NCBI GenBank assembly: GCA_964418565.1
Contig: CAYQMB010000003.1
Coordinates: forward strand, 7,986-71,985
DNA: 64,000 nt
DNA from: JAQIBY01 sp964418565
GTDB lineage: Bacteria; Bacteroidota; Bacteroidia; Bacteroidales; ML635J-15
Reading direction: 5' to 3'
In this document: positions 34,212 through 43,790 of the stretch, one piece after another
Numbering within the stretch: the first letter of the stretch is position 1
Layout: every line of letters begins with the position of its first letter
Notes under the pieces: generated by a model
What the model was told of the DNA's origin: nothing
What the model saw: the letters and a program-made list of their open reading frames with translations, nothing else
Databases searched by the model: none
Program-made: the position numbers and the translations under genes

Positions 34212-35056
34212 TACACAACGTATAATGAAATATCAAGGCTTTGAATATGATGAGTCAGAGAACCAACGGAAATATAATCCACACCGGTTTCGGCATAATC
34301 ACGCAGGTTTTTCAGGGTTATCCCACCAGAGCTTTCCAGTTCTATCCGCTTGTTGACATGTTTAACAGCCTGATGCGTATCTTCTACGGTGAAATTATCG
34401 AGCATTACACGATCTACCTTTTCTGATTCCAGTACCTGGTCAAGTTCCTCAAAATTTCTGACCTCGATTTCAATGGGGATATTCAGTTTGTGTTCTTTCA
34501 GGTAGGATTTGGCCATATTGATGGCCTCGCAGATGCCGCCGGCAAAATCTATATGATTGTCTTTAAGCATGATCATATCGTAAAGTCCAAAACGGTGATT
34601 CATGCCGCCACCAATCCGGACAGCTTCTTTTTCAAGCAACCGCATGCCGGGAGTTGTTTTTCTGGTATCCAGTATTCTGGCATTGGTGCCCTGTATAGCG
34701 TCGGTGTATTCTCTTGTTTTGGTGGCAATTCCGCTCATCCTTTGCATAAAGTTTAATGCCACACGTTCTGCAGTGAGAATGCTTTGTTTATTTCCGGATA
34801 TTGTGATGATTTCATCTCCGGGCCCAATGTTATCACCATCAACAAGAAAGGATTCTACTTTTATGTCCTTATCATAAGCGGCAAATACTTTTTTTGCTAC
34901 TTCAACACCAGCGAGTACACCAGCTTCTTTTGCAAAAATCCGGGCATTTCCGGTTTCTCTGGTTTTAAAACATGCAAGCGAGGAATGATCGCCTTCACCC
35001 AGGTCTTCTTTTTTTGCTAATTGGATAATTTCATTCAAATAATCGTCGTAATTCAT
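34211..35056 (-). CDS. nadC: nicotinate-nucleotide pyrophosphorylase (carboxylating)
   Basis: 281 residues, typical. It converts quinolinate and PRPP to nicotinate mononucleotide, CO2 and PPi in de novo NAD synthesis. Motifs: EDLGEGDHSSLACF, ERVALNFMQRMSGIAT, ILDTRKTTPGMRLLEKEAVRIGGGMNHRFGLYDMIMLKDNHI (substrate-binding Arg/Lys/His run), IEIEVRNFEELDQVL and LESSGGITLKNLRDYAETGVDYISVG. It overlaps its neighbours on both sides by one base. nadA and nadB are not in this window. Confidence 0.97.
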   Translation of the reverse strand: MNYDDYLNEIIQLAKKEDLGEGDHSSLACFKTRETGNARIFAKEAGVLAGVEVAKKVFAAYDKDIKVESFLVDGDNIGPGDEIITISGNKQSILTAERVALNFMQRMSGIATKTREYTDAIQGTNARILDTRKTTPGMRLLEKEAVRIGGGMNHRFGLYDMIMLKDNHIDFAGGICEAINMAKSYLKEHKLNIPIEIEVRNFEELDQVLESEKVDRVMLDNFTVEDTHQAVKHVNKRIELESSGGITLKNLRDYAETGVDYISVGSLTHHIQSLDISLYVV

Positions 35057-35454
35057 TATTCCTCCTGTATTCTAAGTTGGTGTATTAATGGTTTTCCATC
35101 ATTCATCTTCACTAAGAAGTTGATGCGGTATTTTTGTTTTGGCGTTTCCAGTGTTCCGATGGCATATTTCACTTTATCGCTGCCACCCTGGTGAAGAATG
35201 GAGAATTTCTTTGGTCGGTTTTTGTTGAAAAAATCTTTGAGTATTTGTGTGGCCTGAGCTTTGCTGTATATTCCTTCTTCATCAAGCAATATGAGCTCAA
35301 TGGATTCATTGAAGTATGAGCTGAGTGTCTCAACATTGCCTACTTCAAATGCTTTAAATATTTTAGCAGGAATGTCAAATGCCGGAGCTGCTTTACTGTT
35401 CATTACTGTTCCCAGCAATGCAATCAGTAGAATCATGTGCTTTACCTTTTTCAT
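35056..35454 (-). CDS. DUF4783-family exported protein
   Basis: 132 residues with a signal peptide ending near SKA. The fold is NTF2-like in pattern: IPAKIFKAFEVGNVETLSSYFNESIELILLDEEGIYSKAQATQILKDFFNKNRPKKFSILHQG, then YAIGTLETPKQKYRINFLVKMNDGKPLIHQLRIQEE. It matches DUF4783, a Bacteroidota family of unknown function often located directly before nadC, as here with one-base overlap. Predicted periplasmic. The 287-base gap upstream (to 35741) contains only AT-rich promoter-like sequence. Confidence 0.9.
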   Translation of the reverse strand: MKKVKHMILLIALLGTVMNSKAAPAFDIPAKIFKAFEVGNVETLSSYFNESIELILLDEEGIYSKAQATQILKDFFNKNRPKKFSILHQGGSDKVKYAIGTLETPKQKYRINFLVKMNDGKPLIHQLRIQEE

Positions 35455-35741
35455 TGGTGCATTATTTGGTTACCCTATCCTCAGCAAAAATTAAACCAAA
35501 GGCGGTTGTTCTGTATAATTTGTGTACAAAGTTAATGAATATTTTAGGAAAATAAAGGCCTATGGCAACAATGAAGCAATAGATCCATGGGATGAGTGAT
35601 TATACCTGCGTGGTGTGATTTTTGCAAGGATTTGCTGAAAATATTGTACAATGCTTATTTGGATTTAAAAATCTGAGCTTTCTTTGTTTTCGCATTAAAA
35701 TTGTGAAAGATTGATTAAATTTAACGCAAACTATTAATGAT

Positions 35742-38700
35742 ATGAATACAATCCGGAAAACGCTGATATGTTTGCTCATATTTTTGTTGTCATTTGTTGC
35801 TGCTGTAATCTTGCAACAACGTGCAGAGCAGACAGCAGAGGAAATCATTGATGAATCAGTTGTTGAGAATAAACTGGAGAACCAGATACGCCTTCAAAAT
35901 AGTGTGTTGGAAGACCTCCTTGCTGACCTTCCGGAAAATCCGGATTGGGATGCATTTCAGACTTTAATCAAAAGCCGCAGTAAACAGTTGTCCGCTAATA
36001 ATATAGATGTGTTTCTGTTCAGGGATTCGAGCTTGCTGCGTTGGAATGACAGGGCGTTGCCGGTTACCTTCAGTGATTTGCCGGAATCAGGGATTTCTGC
36101 CGGGAAAAGTAGCAATGGGTGGTATGTGTTTAACAGAATGAATTACGGCGAATATGTATTGTTGTCATCCATACTAATAAAACGGGAGTATAGTTATCAA
36201 AATCCGTATTTGCCGGAATATATATCCAGTGCTTATGATGTTCCTGATGAAGTGGATGTCAGCCTTTCTGAAGGAAAAGGCATTCCCGTGTATTTTGGGG
36301 ATACCCATTTGTTTAGTTTTGTTCCTGAACAGGAAACTTACCGCAATAAAGGGGCATATGCGTTTTCTGTGATATTGTATTTTATTGCATTTATCAGCTT
36401 GCTGGCATGTATTTTCATGGGCTACTCCTTCTTTATGAGCCGGGTGAAGCAGCCCAGCTGGCTGTTGTTGGCCGTGTTGGCTGATGTCGTATTGCTTCGC
36501 TATTTGATAATCCATTTCGACTTTCCCTTTGTGTGGATGCAGATGGATTTGTTTTCACCGGTTCACTATGCCGAATCACTGATCAATGACTCCCTTGGTG
36601 GCCTGTTGATTAATACTGTCCTGTGGCTCTTCTTTGCTTTGACCATTCACCGGTTTTTTCGATTGAAACAGAGGGCTGTTTCTAAACGGATACAGGTGAT
36701 TGTTGCTTTTGTAGTCGTTGCTTTTTCTTTTATGCTCCTTTTTTACAGCCTTGACAGCATTAAGGGATTGATTTTGAATTCTTCAATCCCCTTTGATTTC
36801 AATCGATTGCTTGAACTGAATTATTTGTCATATGTCGGATTGCTTACCAGTATCTTAATGCTGGTGGCCAATGGCTTTATTATTGACCGCATGCTGAAAG
36901 AGACCAGGCGTTTTGTGAATCCTGTTTTCTGGCAATACGCCGGAGGCTTTTTTCTGCTTATGCTTCCTGGTCTTAACTGGGTGTTTTCGGATGAGCCTCT
37001 TAGTATCATCAGCCTGACTGCACTGATTGCGATATTGTATATCCTGGGATGGATTCGTATCTACGGCAAAAATATGTCCTACTATGCTTTGCTTCTGCTT
37101 GCATTTTTATCGGCTGTTTTGATTACTGCTTTTGTGAATGAAGTGCTGGAGGTAAAACAAGAAAAGCAAAGCAGGGTGCTTGCCATGAATTTGTCAAATG
37201 AGCGTGATCCCGGAGCAGAGTATTTTCTGAAAGCCATCAACAACAAGCTGTGTGAAGACAGCAGAATAGTAAATCTCCTGGAACAGGGAGATTATGATAA
37301 GGCATATAACTATTTTTTTGATAATTACCTGCAGGGATACCTTGAGAAATACGATGTTCAGTTGTCTCTTTGTAACGTGAAGGATAGCTTGATTATTCAA
37401 CCCGATAATGTGTCTGTTCATTGTCAGAATTTCTTCGGAAATATGCTGAATCAATCCGGAATCATCATGCCTGGTTCGGATTTTTATTTCCTCGATAACA
37501 ACAACGGAAGAATTTCGTATCTGGGCAAGATTCCTGTATCTGTAACGGATAGCCTGAACACCAACCTGTATGTTGAGCTTGACAGCCGATTACAAATAGA
37601 GGGCCCGGGATATCCTGAGCTGCTGCTTGATAAAACAATGATGCCTAAAAAATACAGCGGGGACGTATCCTATGCCAAATATTATAAAACGGAACTGATT
37701 GATAGTAAGGGAGCATATGATTATGCTGAACAGGCAACCTTCCCGGAACCCGAGAGCGAGTATTATTCGTTTATTGATGGAGGGTACAGGCATCTTGTTT
37801 ATTATCCCGGCAAGGGAAACTACATTCTTGTCAGTAGAGAAGAAAAGGACTTGAGATCATATCTGATTTTCTTTACCTACATATTTTTTGTGTTGATTAT
37901 CCTGATGAACCTGGTGTATATTATCTATTATTTTGCACGTCGGCAGGGGCGGCATGTTTTTAGTGGCAGCATGAAAAATCGCATTCAGACATACCTGGTT
38001 TTAATTTTGTCCATATCTATTATTGTGATTGGAACCGTTAGTGTCAGCTTTTATATCAGGAAGTACAGAGAAAAGCAAACAGATGCCATTGAAGAGAAAA
38101 TGCAATCTGTACTCATTGAACTTAATCACAAAATCGGGAGTGAAAAAAATCTGGATACTTCAATGGAGGATTACCTGAATTACCTGCTGGTTAAATTTTC
38201 CAATGTTTTTTATACGGACATCAACCTGTTTGACACTGATGGCTCCTTGTTGGCCTCATCACGAATGGAGTTGTATGAGCGTGGTTTGGTTGGGGAGCGT
38301 ATGAGCCCCAAAGCTTATGATAAAATTGCCAGGAAGGAACAGAAGTATTTTGTTCAAAATGAAACCATTGGAAAAATGGATTACCTGTCTGCGTATTTAC
38401 CTTTCCGAAATCAGGACGGACAAGTGCTGGCCTATATAAACTTACCCTATTTTGCAAAACAGCAGGACTTCAGGCAGGAGATATCGAGCCTTACTGTGGC
38501 TGTTTTAAACGTTTACCTGGCTTTGTTTATTCTGACAATTCTCGCAGCTATTTTTACCTCAAATCAGCTTACCCGACCGTTACGGATGATTGAGGAAAGC
38601 CTGAGGAAGATGGATATTTCCCGCAGAAACCGCAAAATCAGCTATTCAAGGGATGATGAAATTGGTAGCCTTGTAAAAGAATACAACAGAAAAGTTGACG

Positions 38701-39413
38701 AACTTGCCGACAGTGCTGAACGGCTGGCACGAAGTGAGCGTGAATTTGCCTGGCGTGAAATGGCAAAGCAAATTGCTCATGAGATTAAAAATCCCCTTAC
38801 ACCAATGAAACTGAGCGTTCAGCAATTTGAAAAAGCGTATAAAGGAAACGATCCCGACCTGGATTATATATTTGATAAAGTGTCAAAAACCCTTATTGAA
38901 CAGATTGAAAGCCTTGCCAATATTGCAACTGAATTTAGCAATTTTGCAAAAATCCGGCTGAAAAAGAAGGAGCCTGTGGACCTTAGTGAACGTATTGCGC
39001 GTGTTGAGCAATTGTTTTCAGGCCTTAGCAGTACCATTGTTGAGGTAAGGGATGGTACGCAGGGACAGGCTGTGATTATGGCTGACAAGGAGCAGATAAT
39101 GAGGGTGTTTAATAACCTGATAAAAAATGCATTACAGGCTATTCCTGACGAACGTACAGGGGTTGTGCGCATCAAACTCGATGATATGGGTGATTATTAC
39201 CTGCTTGAAATATCTGATAATGGCAGTGGCATCAATCAGGATATGCATGATAAAATATTTTCTCCGAATTTTACTACCAAAACATCCGGAATGGGGCTGG
39301 GCCTCAGTATCGTAAAAGGTGTCGTGGATAATATGGACGGAAAAATTTATTTTGAAACCCAAACGGGCGTGGGAACCAGTTTCTTTATTGAGTTTCCAAA
39401 ATCAGAGCGATAA
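35742..39413 (+). CDS. large NtrY-like membrane sensor histidine kinase
   Basis: 1223 residues, much longer than typical NtrY (~750). An N-terminal helix and extracytoplasmic region of about 180 residues is followed by a block of about eight helices (about 205-465), a second extracytoplasmic region, another helix near 715, a third sensor segment, a helix near 930 and a HAMP domain. The HisKA domain has His1013 in AHEIKNPLTPMKLSVQQ, the NtrY-type H-box. The ATPase domain has NNLIKNALQAIPD, DNGSGI and GMGLGLSIVKGVV. There is no receiver domain and no response-regulator gene next to it, so it is an orphan kinase here. Signal unknown. Followed by a bidirectional terminator. Confidence 0.9.
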   Translation: MNTIRKTLICLLIFLLSFVAAVILQQRAEQTAEEIIDESVVENKLENQIRLQNSVLEDLLADLPENPDWDAFQTLIKSRSKQLSANNIDVFLFRDSSLLRWNDRALPVTFSDLPESGISAGKSSNGWYVFNRMNYGEYVLLSSILIKREYSYQNPYLPEYISSAYDVPDEVDVSLSEGKGIPVYFGDTHLFSFVPEQETYRNKGAYAFSVILYFIAFISLLACIFMGYSFFMSRVKQPSWLLLAVLADVVLLRYLIIHFDFPFVWMQMDLFSPVHYAESLINDSLGGLLINTVLWLFFALTIHRFFRLKQRAVSKRIQVIVAFVVVAFSFMLLFYSLDSIKGLILNSSIPFDFNRLLELNYLSYVGLLTSILMLVANGFIIDRMLKETRRFVNPVFWQYAGGFFLLMLPGLNWVFSDEPLSIISLTALIAILYILGWIRIYGKNMSYYALLLLAFLSAVLITAFVNEVLEVKQEKQSRVLAMNLSNERDPGAEYFLKAINNKLCEDSRIVNLLEQGDYDKAYNYFFDNYLQGYLEKYDVQLSLCNVKDSLIIQPDNVSVHCQNFFGNMLNQSGIIMPGSDFYFLDNNNGRISYLGKIPVSVTDSLNTNLYVELDSRLQIEGPGYPELLLDKTMMPKKYSGDVSYAKYYKTELIDSKGAYDYAEQATFPEPESEYYSFIDGGYRHLVYYPGKGNYILVSREEKDLRSYLIFFTYIFFVLIILMNLVYIIYYFARRQGRHVFSGSMKNRIQTYLVLILSISIIVIGTVSVSFYIRKYREKQTDAIEEKMQSVLIELNHKIGSEKNLDTSMEDYLNYLLVKFSNVFYTDINLFDTDGSLLASSRMELYERGLVGERMSPKAYDKIARKEQKYFVQNETIGKMDYLSAYLPFRNQDGQVLAYINLPYFAKQQDFRQEISSLTVAVLNVYLALFILTILAAIFTSNQLTRPLRMIEESLRKMDISRRNRKISYSRDDEIGSLVKEYNRKVDELADSAERLARSEREFAWREMAKQIAHEIKNPLTPMKLSVQQFEKAYKGNDPDLDYIFDKVSKTLIEQIESLANIATEFSNFAKIRLKKKEPVDLSERIARVEQLFSGLSSTIVEVRDGTQGQAVIMADKEQIMRVFNNLIKNALQAIPDERTGVVRIKLDDMGDYYLLEISDNGSGINQDMHDKIFSPNFTTKTSGMGLGLSIVKGVVDNMDGKIYFETQTGVGTSFFIEFPKSER

Positions 39414-39414
39414 T

Positions 39415-39443
39415 AAAAAATGCCGGCGCTGGCCGGCATTTTT
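39415..39443. terminator. bidirectional intrinsic terminator
   Basis: Perfect stem ATGCCGGC/GCCGGCAT (39420-39427, 39432-39439), loop GCTG, A-run before and T-run after; serves the kinase (+) and the DsbD-like gene (-). Confidence 0.9.
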
Positions 39444-39463
39444 ATCAATACTCTGTATTTATT

Positions 39464-41608
39464 TTATTTTTTATATGCCTCAAGGCCTTTGTCCAGAAAG
39501 TCAGTAAAGTTCTCAGGATTGGTTTCAAAACGCATGCTTTCATCAATTAGCTGTTCTTCAGTTTCAGGATCAACAATCACATAATAGGGTTGCGAATTGA
39601 CATTGAAATCCCGAATCTGACGATCCATATTCATTTTGCCGATGCGTTTCTTTAATTTACCGTCGGTTTCAGACGTGTACCATTTGTCTTCTGCAGCTTC
39701 ATTACGTTCATCAACATACAATTTTGCTACAATGTATTTGTTATTGATGTAATTCATTACTGCCGGGTTTGTCCAGATTTCACTTTGCATTTTTTTGCAG
39801 TTGCTGCATGAATGCCCTGTGAAATAAACCAGTAATGGTTTGTCCTGCTCCAGGGCACATGATCTGGCCTGATCATAATCAAAATAGCCTTGTGTGCCTT
39901 CCGGATAGTGCAGGAAATCACCGTAAAGGGGGGTGTCGCACAACTCACTGGCGGGTTGATTGCTCTGCTGGGTAGTTCCACCTGCATTGATGTCAAATTT
40001 CTGAGCTGTTTTGGGTGGTATTACCGCTGAAATGGAGGACAGATTGGCACCAAATAGGCCAGGAACAAGGTATACGGCAAAGCTAAACGATGCAATAACC
40101 AATATCAGGCGGAAAACCCCGATGTGTGGAATTTCACTGTCGTGAGAGAATTTGATTTTTCCGAGCAGATATACTCCCAAAAGGATGAAAAGTACAATCC
40201 AGATGGACAGGTAGAGATCACGGCTGAGGAAATTGAGGTTGTATGCCTGATCGATATTTGACAGGAATTTCATGGAGAAGGCCAGCAGGATAAATGCAAA
40301 AACAACTTTTACAGAATTCATCCAGCCACCGGATTTTGGCAGCTTTTTCAGCCATCCGGGGGATATTGCCAGCAAAGTAAAAGGTAATGCAAATCCGAAT
40401 CCGAAACCTGCCATTCCAACCGTCGGTTCTATCCAGCTCCCACTTGCTGCACCTTTTACAAGCAGCGCTCCAACAATGGGGCCGGTGCATGAAAAACTGA
40501 CAATGACCAGTGTCAGTGCCATGAAAAATGATGCCAATACGCCACCTTTATCAACCTGCTGGTCTGTTTTGTTAGCCAGACGCGATGGCAGAACAATTTC
40601 AAACATGCCAAAAAAGCTAAAAGCAAATACCATAAACAGCACAAAAAAGATGCTGTTTGCAACCCATGATGTGCTAAGGGTTGTTGTCAGGTCAGCTCCG
40701 GCACTGGTAAGGGATACAATCACTCCCACCAGCGTGTAAAGCAACATGATTGAAAAGCCAAATACCAGCGCTTTAAATATGCTGTTGGCTTTGCTGGAAT
40801 TGCCCTGCATGAAAAAGCTGACTGTCATGGGTATCATAGGAAACACACAGGGTGTAAGAACACCGGCCAGTCCACCACCAATGGCAATCAGAATAAAGCC
40901 AAGCAGGCTCCTGTCTTTTTCTTGCTTGTCAGAAGCCGGTTTTTTGGTGTCATTTTCTGTCAGCTTGCTTTCTGTGTCGTCCGGTGTATCATTTTCCTTG
41001 CCGACATGGTTTACCGTAGTATCTTCATCCGTGTCTGATTCGTTTATGGTATCATTAACCGCAGCCGTTTTGTCATTACCTTCATCGGAAGCTATGTTTT
41101 CCACCTCTTCGTTCTGGATTTCAGTTGGGCTTTTTGCGGGAACCCGAAAGTTGAGGTCTTCCGAAACAAGCACACATTGCCCGTCTTCAAAACAAGCCTG
41201 TCCGTCAATAAAACCTGTTATGGTGAACGGTTCAGTGCTGAGGATTTTAATTTTCTGAGAATAAGTGGCCTTTTCTTCCTGGTATTTGACATCTACCTCA
41301 AATACATCATCAAATGACTCAACCGGGGCAGGGGTTTCCTGTACTTCTCCGATAAGTTTGTAATCATCCGATTCATCGAAATTAAAATACAGGGGCATGG
41401 GGCCTCCTTCAGCCATATTGATGGTATAAAGGTGCCAGTGGTTTTCGATGCTTGCATGCATAATTAGTCTGGCATGACTGGCATCGGTTTTTTCCACAGA
41501 AAACTCCCAGCTCACAGGATTCACCTGTTGGGCGTTGCTTTTTTGGGGATACAGAAATGTTAGTCCTGTTAATAAAGCAACAAAACTCAGCAACATGAAT
41601 TTTTTCAT
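39464..41608 (-). CDS. DsbD-like thiol:disulfide interchange protein
   Basis: 714 residues. A signal peptide precedes an N-terminal DsbD-alpha-like domain (about 30-165, with ACFEDGQCV as the Cys pair). An acidic Asp/Glu/Thr-rich linker (about 170-230) is followed by eight membrane helices with redox Cys in LTPCVFPMIPM and FSCTGPIVGALL. The C-terminal thioredoxin-like domain has CSNC (in GHSCSNCKKM) and a cis-Pro in QPYYVIVDPE. It moves electrons from cytoplasmic thioredoxin to periplasmic or cytochrome-maturation partners. It lies 22 bp after rng. Confidence 0.93.
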   Translation of the reverse strand: MKKFMLLSFVALLTGLTFLYPQKSNAQQVNPVSWEFSVEKTDASHARLIMHASIENHWHLYTINMAEGGPMPLYFNFDESDDYKLIGEVQETPAPVESFDDVFEVDVKYQEEKATYSQKIKILSTEPFTITGFIDGQACFEDGQCVLVSEDLNFRVPAKSPTEIQNEEVENIASDEGNDKTAAVNDTINESDTDEDTTVNHVGKENDTPDDTESKLTENDTKKPASDKQEKDRSLLGFILIAIGGGLAGVLTPCVFPMIPMTVSFFMQGNSSKANSIFKALVFGFSIMLLYTLVGVIVSLTSAGADLTTTLSTSWVANSIFFVLFMVFAFSFFGMFEIVLPSRLANKTDQQVDKGGVLASFFMALTLVIVSFSCTGPIVGALLVKGAASGSWIEPTVGMAGFGFGFALPFTLLAISPGWLKKLPKSGGWMNSVKVVFAFILLAFSMKFLSNIDQAYNLNFLSRDLYLSIWIVLFILLGVYLLGKIKFSHDSEIPHIGVFRLILVIASFSFAVYLVPGLFGANLSSISAVIPPKTAQKFDINAGGTTQQSNQPASELCDTPLYGDFLHYPEGTQGYFDYDQARSCALEQDKPLLVYFTGHSCSNCKKMQSEIWTNPAVMNYINNKYIVAKLYVDERNEAAEDKWYTSETDGKLKKRIGKMNMDRQIRDFNVNSQPYYVIVDPETEEQLIDESMRFETNPENFTDFLDKGLEAYKK

Positions 41609-41630
41609 AACAAAAATTTGATTGTGTTTA

Positions 41631-43199
41631 TTAAGAAATTTCTTCGTCTTTCTTATTAAAGAAATGATAATCAGTTAAGGTGTAGGACATGTCCTGTATA
41701 ATATTTAACTGAAGCTTGTACTTCTTTTGCCATTTCTTTTTCAAAGATCGTAACCCGTTACGTTTATTAATGTATGCTTCCAGAAATGGATGCACCTTTA
41801 TGGTAACCCGTTTTTCTTTATTTTGTTTAGCGATTGCCTGCAATTTGTTTTCAATCTCATCTACAATGAGTATGGCGGCCTGTGTTTTGCCTGTACCAAG
41901 ACATGTCGGGCATGTTTCTTCAGTCTGGATATGCATTTCCGGTCTGACGCGTTGACGTGTGATTTGCATCAGGCCAAATTTCGTAAGGGGAAGAATCTGG
42001 AATTTTGCCCGTTCATTTGACATTTCGATTTTCATTTTTTCATGAAGTTGCTGCCTGTGATTTGCATCCTGCATGTCAATGAAATCGATGACAATAATCC
42101 CTCCCATATCGCGCAGCTTAAGCTGTCGTGCAATTTCTTCTGCGGCTGTCATGTTTACCGCCAGGGCATTGTCTTCCTGCCCTTTTGTGTGCTTTTTATT
42201 CCCGCTGTTGACATCTATAACGTGCAGGGCTTCAGTGTGTTCGATGATAAGGTAAGAGCCATCCTTCATCGGCACGTTTTTGCCAAACAGGGTTTTAATT
42301 TGTTTTTCAATATTGTAATATTCAAAGATGGGTGTTTTTCCTTTAAACAGCTTAACAATATTGGCTTTGTCCGGGGCAATTTCCTGCAGGTATTTTTTCA
42401 ACTCCACAAAGGTTGCCTCATCGTTCACCATGATGTGACCAAAATCTTTGTTTAGCACATCCCGTAACATAGCCTCGGTACGATTTATCTCTCCGATAAT
42501 AAGCATGGGAGGCTTTTTGTTGCGTACACGCTTGATGCCTTTTTCCCATTTGTCAATAAGGTAGCGTAGTTCTTTATCAAGATCCGCAACCTTTTTTGTC
42601 TGAGCTGCTGTTCGGATGATAACCCCGTAATTTTTGGGCTTGATGCTTTCGATCAGCTTAATCAGGCGGCGTTTTTCTGCTGATGAACTGATTTTTTGCG
42701 ATACAGATACCTTGTTGGAAAAGGGCATCACCACCAGATTCCGGCCGGCGATGCTGATTTCGGATGCCAGTCGCGGACCTTTTTGAGAGATGGGTTCCTT
42801 TGCAATCTGAACGATGACATTTTCACCATTGTTCAATACATCAGAGATGCTTCCGTTTTTGTTGATTTCAGGCTCTAGCTTAATCCTGTTGGATGGTCGC
42901 TTTTTGGCTTTTGGATTCTGAAGAATCTGATAAAATTTCTTAAGTGTCGTGAAATGTGGCCCCAAATCAAGGTAATGTAAAAACGCATCTTTATGATATC
43001 CCACATCTACAAAGGCAGCATTCAAGCCCGGCATAAGCTTACGTGCCTTGCCCAGGTAAATATCCCCAACTGAAAACCGGTGATTGTTGTCCTCTTCCTG
43101 TAGCTCTATCAGTTGATTATTTTTGAGCAGCGCAAGCCTGATTCCTGAAGGTTTTACTTCAACAATAAGGTCATTATTTCCGCCTTTTTTCTTACTCAC
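41631..43199 (-). CDS. rng: ribonuclease G/E family endoribonuclease
   Basis: 522 residues from a GTG start at 43199 (VSKKKGGNNDLIVEV). The S1-like RNA-binding domain (GDIYLGKARKLMPGLNAAFVDVGYHKDAFLHYLDLG) is followed by the RNase H-like and DNase I-like subdomains with VIDVNSGNK and GGIIVIDFIDMQ (metal-binding Asp residues). The zinc-link TCPTCLGTGK and a KVHPFLEAYINKRNG tail follow. It matures 16S rRNA and decays mRNA. A perfect 16-bp hairpin lies 18 bases upstream of the GTG, a candidate autoregulatory site. Probably cotranscribed with HU and the small basic protein upstream. Confidence 0.95.
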   Translation of the reverse strand: MSKKKGGNNDLIVEVKPSGIRLALLKNNQLIELQEEDNNHRFSVGDIYLGKARKLMPGLNAAFVDVGYHKDAFLHYLDLGPHFTTLKKFYQILQNPKAKKRPSNRIKLEPEINKNGSISDVLNNGENVIVQIAKEPISQKGPRLASEISIAGRNLVVMPFSNKVSVSQKISSSAEKRRLIKLIESIKPKNYGVIIRTAAQTKKVADLDKELRYLIDKWEKGIKRVRNKKPPMLIIGEINRTEAMLRDVLNKDFGHIMVNDEATFVELKKYLQEIAPDKANIVKLFKGKTPIFEYYNIEKQIKTLFGKNVPMKDGSYLIIEHTEALHVIDVNSGNKKHTKGQEDNALAVNMTAAEEIARQLKLRDMGGIIVIDFIDMQDANHRQQLHEKMKIEMSNERAKFQILPLTKFGLMQITRQRVRPEMHIQTEETCPTCLGTGKTQAAILIVDEIENKLQAIAKQNKEKRVTIKVHPFLEAYINKRNGLRSLKKKWQKKYKLQLNIIQDMSYTLTDYHFFNKKDEEIS

Positions 43200-43217
43200 G
43201 ATCGTTGTGGTGATAAT

Positions 43218-43253
43218 ACAACCAAAGCTTTAGGCATCTAAAGCTTTGGTTGT
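43218..43253 (-). promoter_or_regulatory. perfect 16-bp hairpin in the rng leader
   Basis: Arms ACAACCAAAGCTTTAG (43218-43233) and CTAAAGCTTTGGTTGT (43238-43253) are exact reverse complements around a 4-nt loop. On the minus strand it falls between the small basic protein stop (43271) and the rng GTG (43199). There is no U-run after it (ATTATC follows), so it is not a standard terminator; RNA-processing or autoregulatory role is inferred. Confidence 0.75.
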
Positions 43254-43270
43254 CTGTTAGAAAGGAAAAA

Positions 43271-43363
43271 TTATTTATTCTTCTTGTGTCTGTTTTTACG
43301 CAAACGTTTTTTGCGTTTATGCGTAGAGATCTTGTGTCTTTTTCTTTTTTTACCGCTTGGCAT
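43271..43363 (-). CDS. 30-residue very basic COX24/AURKAIP1-type ribosome-associated protein
   Basis: ATG at 43363, stop at 43271-43273; reads MPSGKKRKRHKISTHKRKKR then LRKNRHKKNK. More than half the residues are Lys, Arg or His. This short sequence is conserved across Bacteroidota and belongs to the family with the AURKAIP1/COX24 C-terminal domain, related to the mitochondrial small-subunit protein mS38, so it is likely a small ribosomal-subunit component. It sits 28 bp after HU and 71 bp before rng on the same strand. Confidence 0.85.
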   Translation of the reverse strand: MPSGKKRKRHKISTHKRKKRLRKNRHKKNK

Positions 43364-43391
43364 AAGTGTTCAGATTTTAAATGTAAATAAC

Positions 43392-43673
43392 CTAGTTGTT
43401 TTCTTTTACTTCGCTGACAAATGTTTTGGAGGGTTTAAAAGCCGGAATTTTGTGAGCAGGGATGGTGATTGTTGTGTTTTTGGAAATATTCCGTGCTGTT
43501 TTTTCTGCACGCTGCTTAATGATAAAGCTACCAAACCCTCTTAAATAAACGTTGTTACCGTTTACAAGACCGTCTTTTACTGTACTCATAAATTCCTCAA
43601 CAGTGCGTTGAACAATTACTTTCTCAATTCCTGTGTTCTTTGAAATTTCGTTTACGATGTCTGCTTTAGTCAT
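43392..43673 (-). CDS. HU-family DNA-binding protein
   Basis: 93 residues, standard HU/IHF length. MTKADIVNEISKNTGIEKVIVQRTVEEFMSTVKDGLVNG forms the helical dimer base, VYLRGFGSFIIKQRAEKTARN leads into the beta-arm, and the tip is KNTTITIPAHKIPAFKPSKTF (the conserved arm with Pro). It bends and compacts DNA. A TAnnTTTG box at 43723-43730 is the probable promoter for HU, the small basic protein and possibly rng and the DsbD-like gene. Confidence 0.96.
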   Translation of the reverse strand: MTKADIVNEISKNTGIEKVIVQRTVEEFMSTVKDGLVNGNNVYLRGFGSFIIKQRAEKTARNISKNTTITIPAHKIPAFKPSKTFVSEVKENN

Positions 43674-43722
43674 TGTATTATTCTTTAAAATGTTTGTTTA
43701 ACTATTGATTTTTAAGGAAGTG

Positions 43723-43730
43723 CAAATATA
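43723..43730 (-). promoter_or_regulatory. TAnnTTTG -7 box for HU
   Basis: TATATTTG on the minus strand, 50 bases before the HU ATG. Confidence 0.55.
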
Positions 43731-43790
43731 ATATTTTTTTCAAACCAACAATGGTTTTTCTGAATTAATGCATTCCATTATCTTTACACA

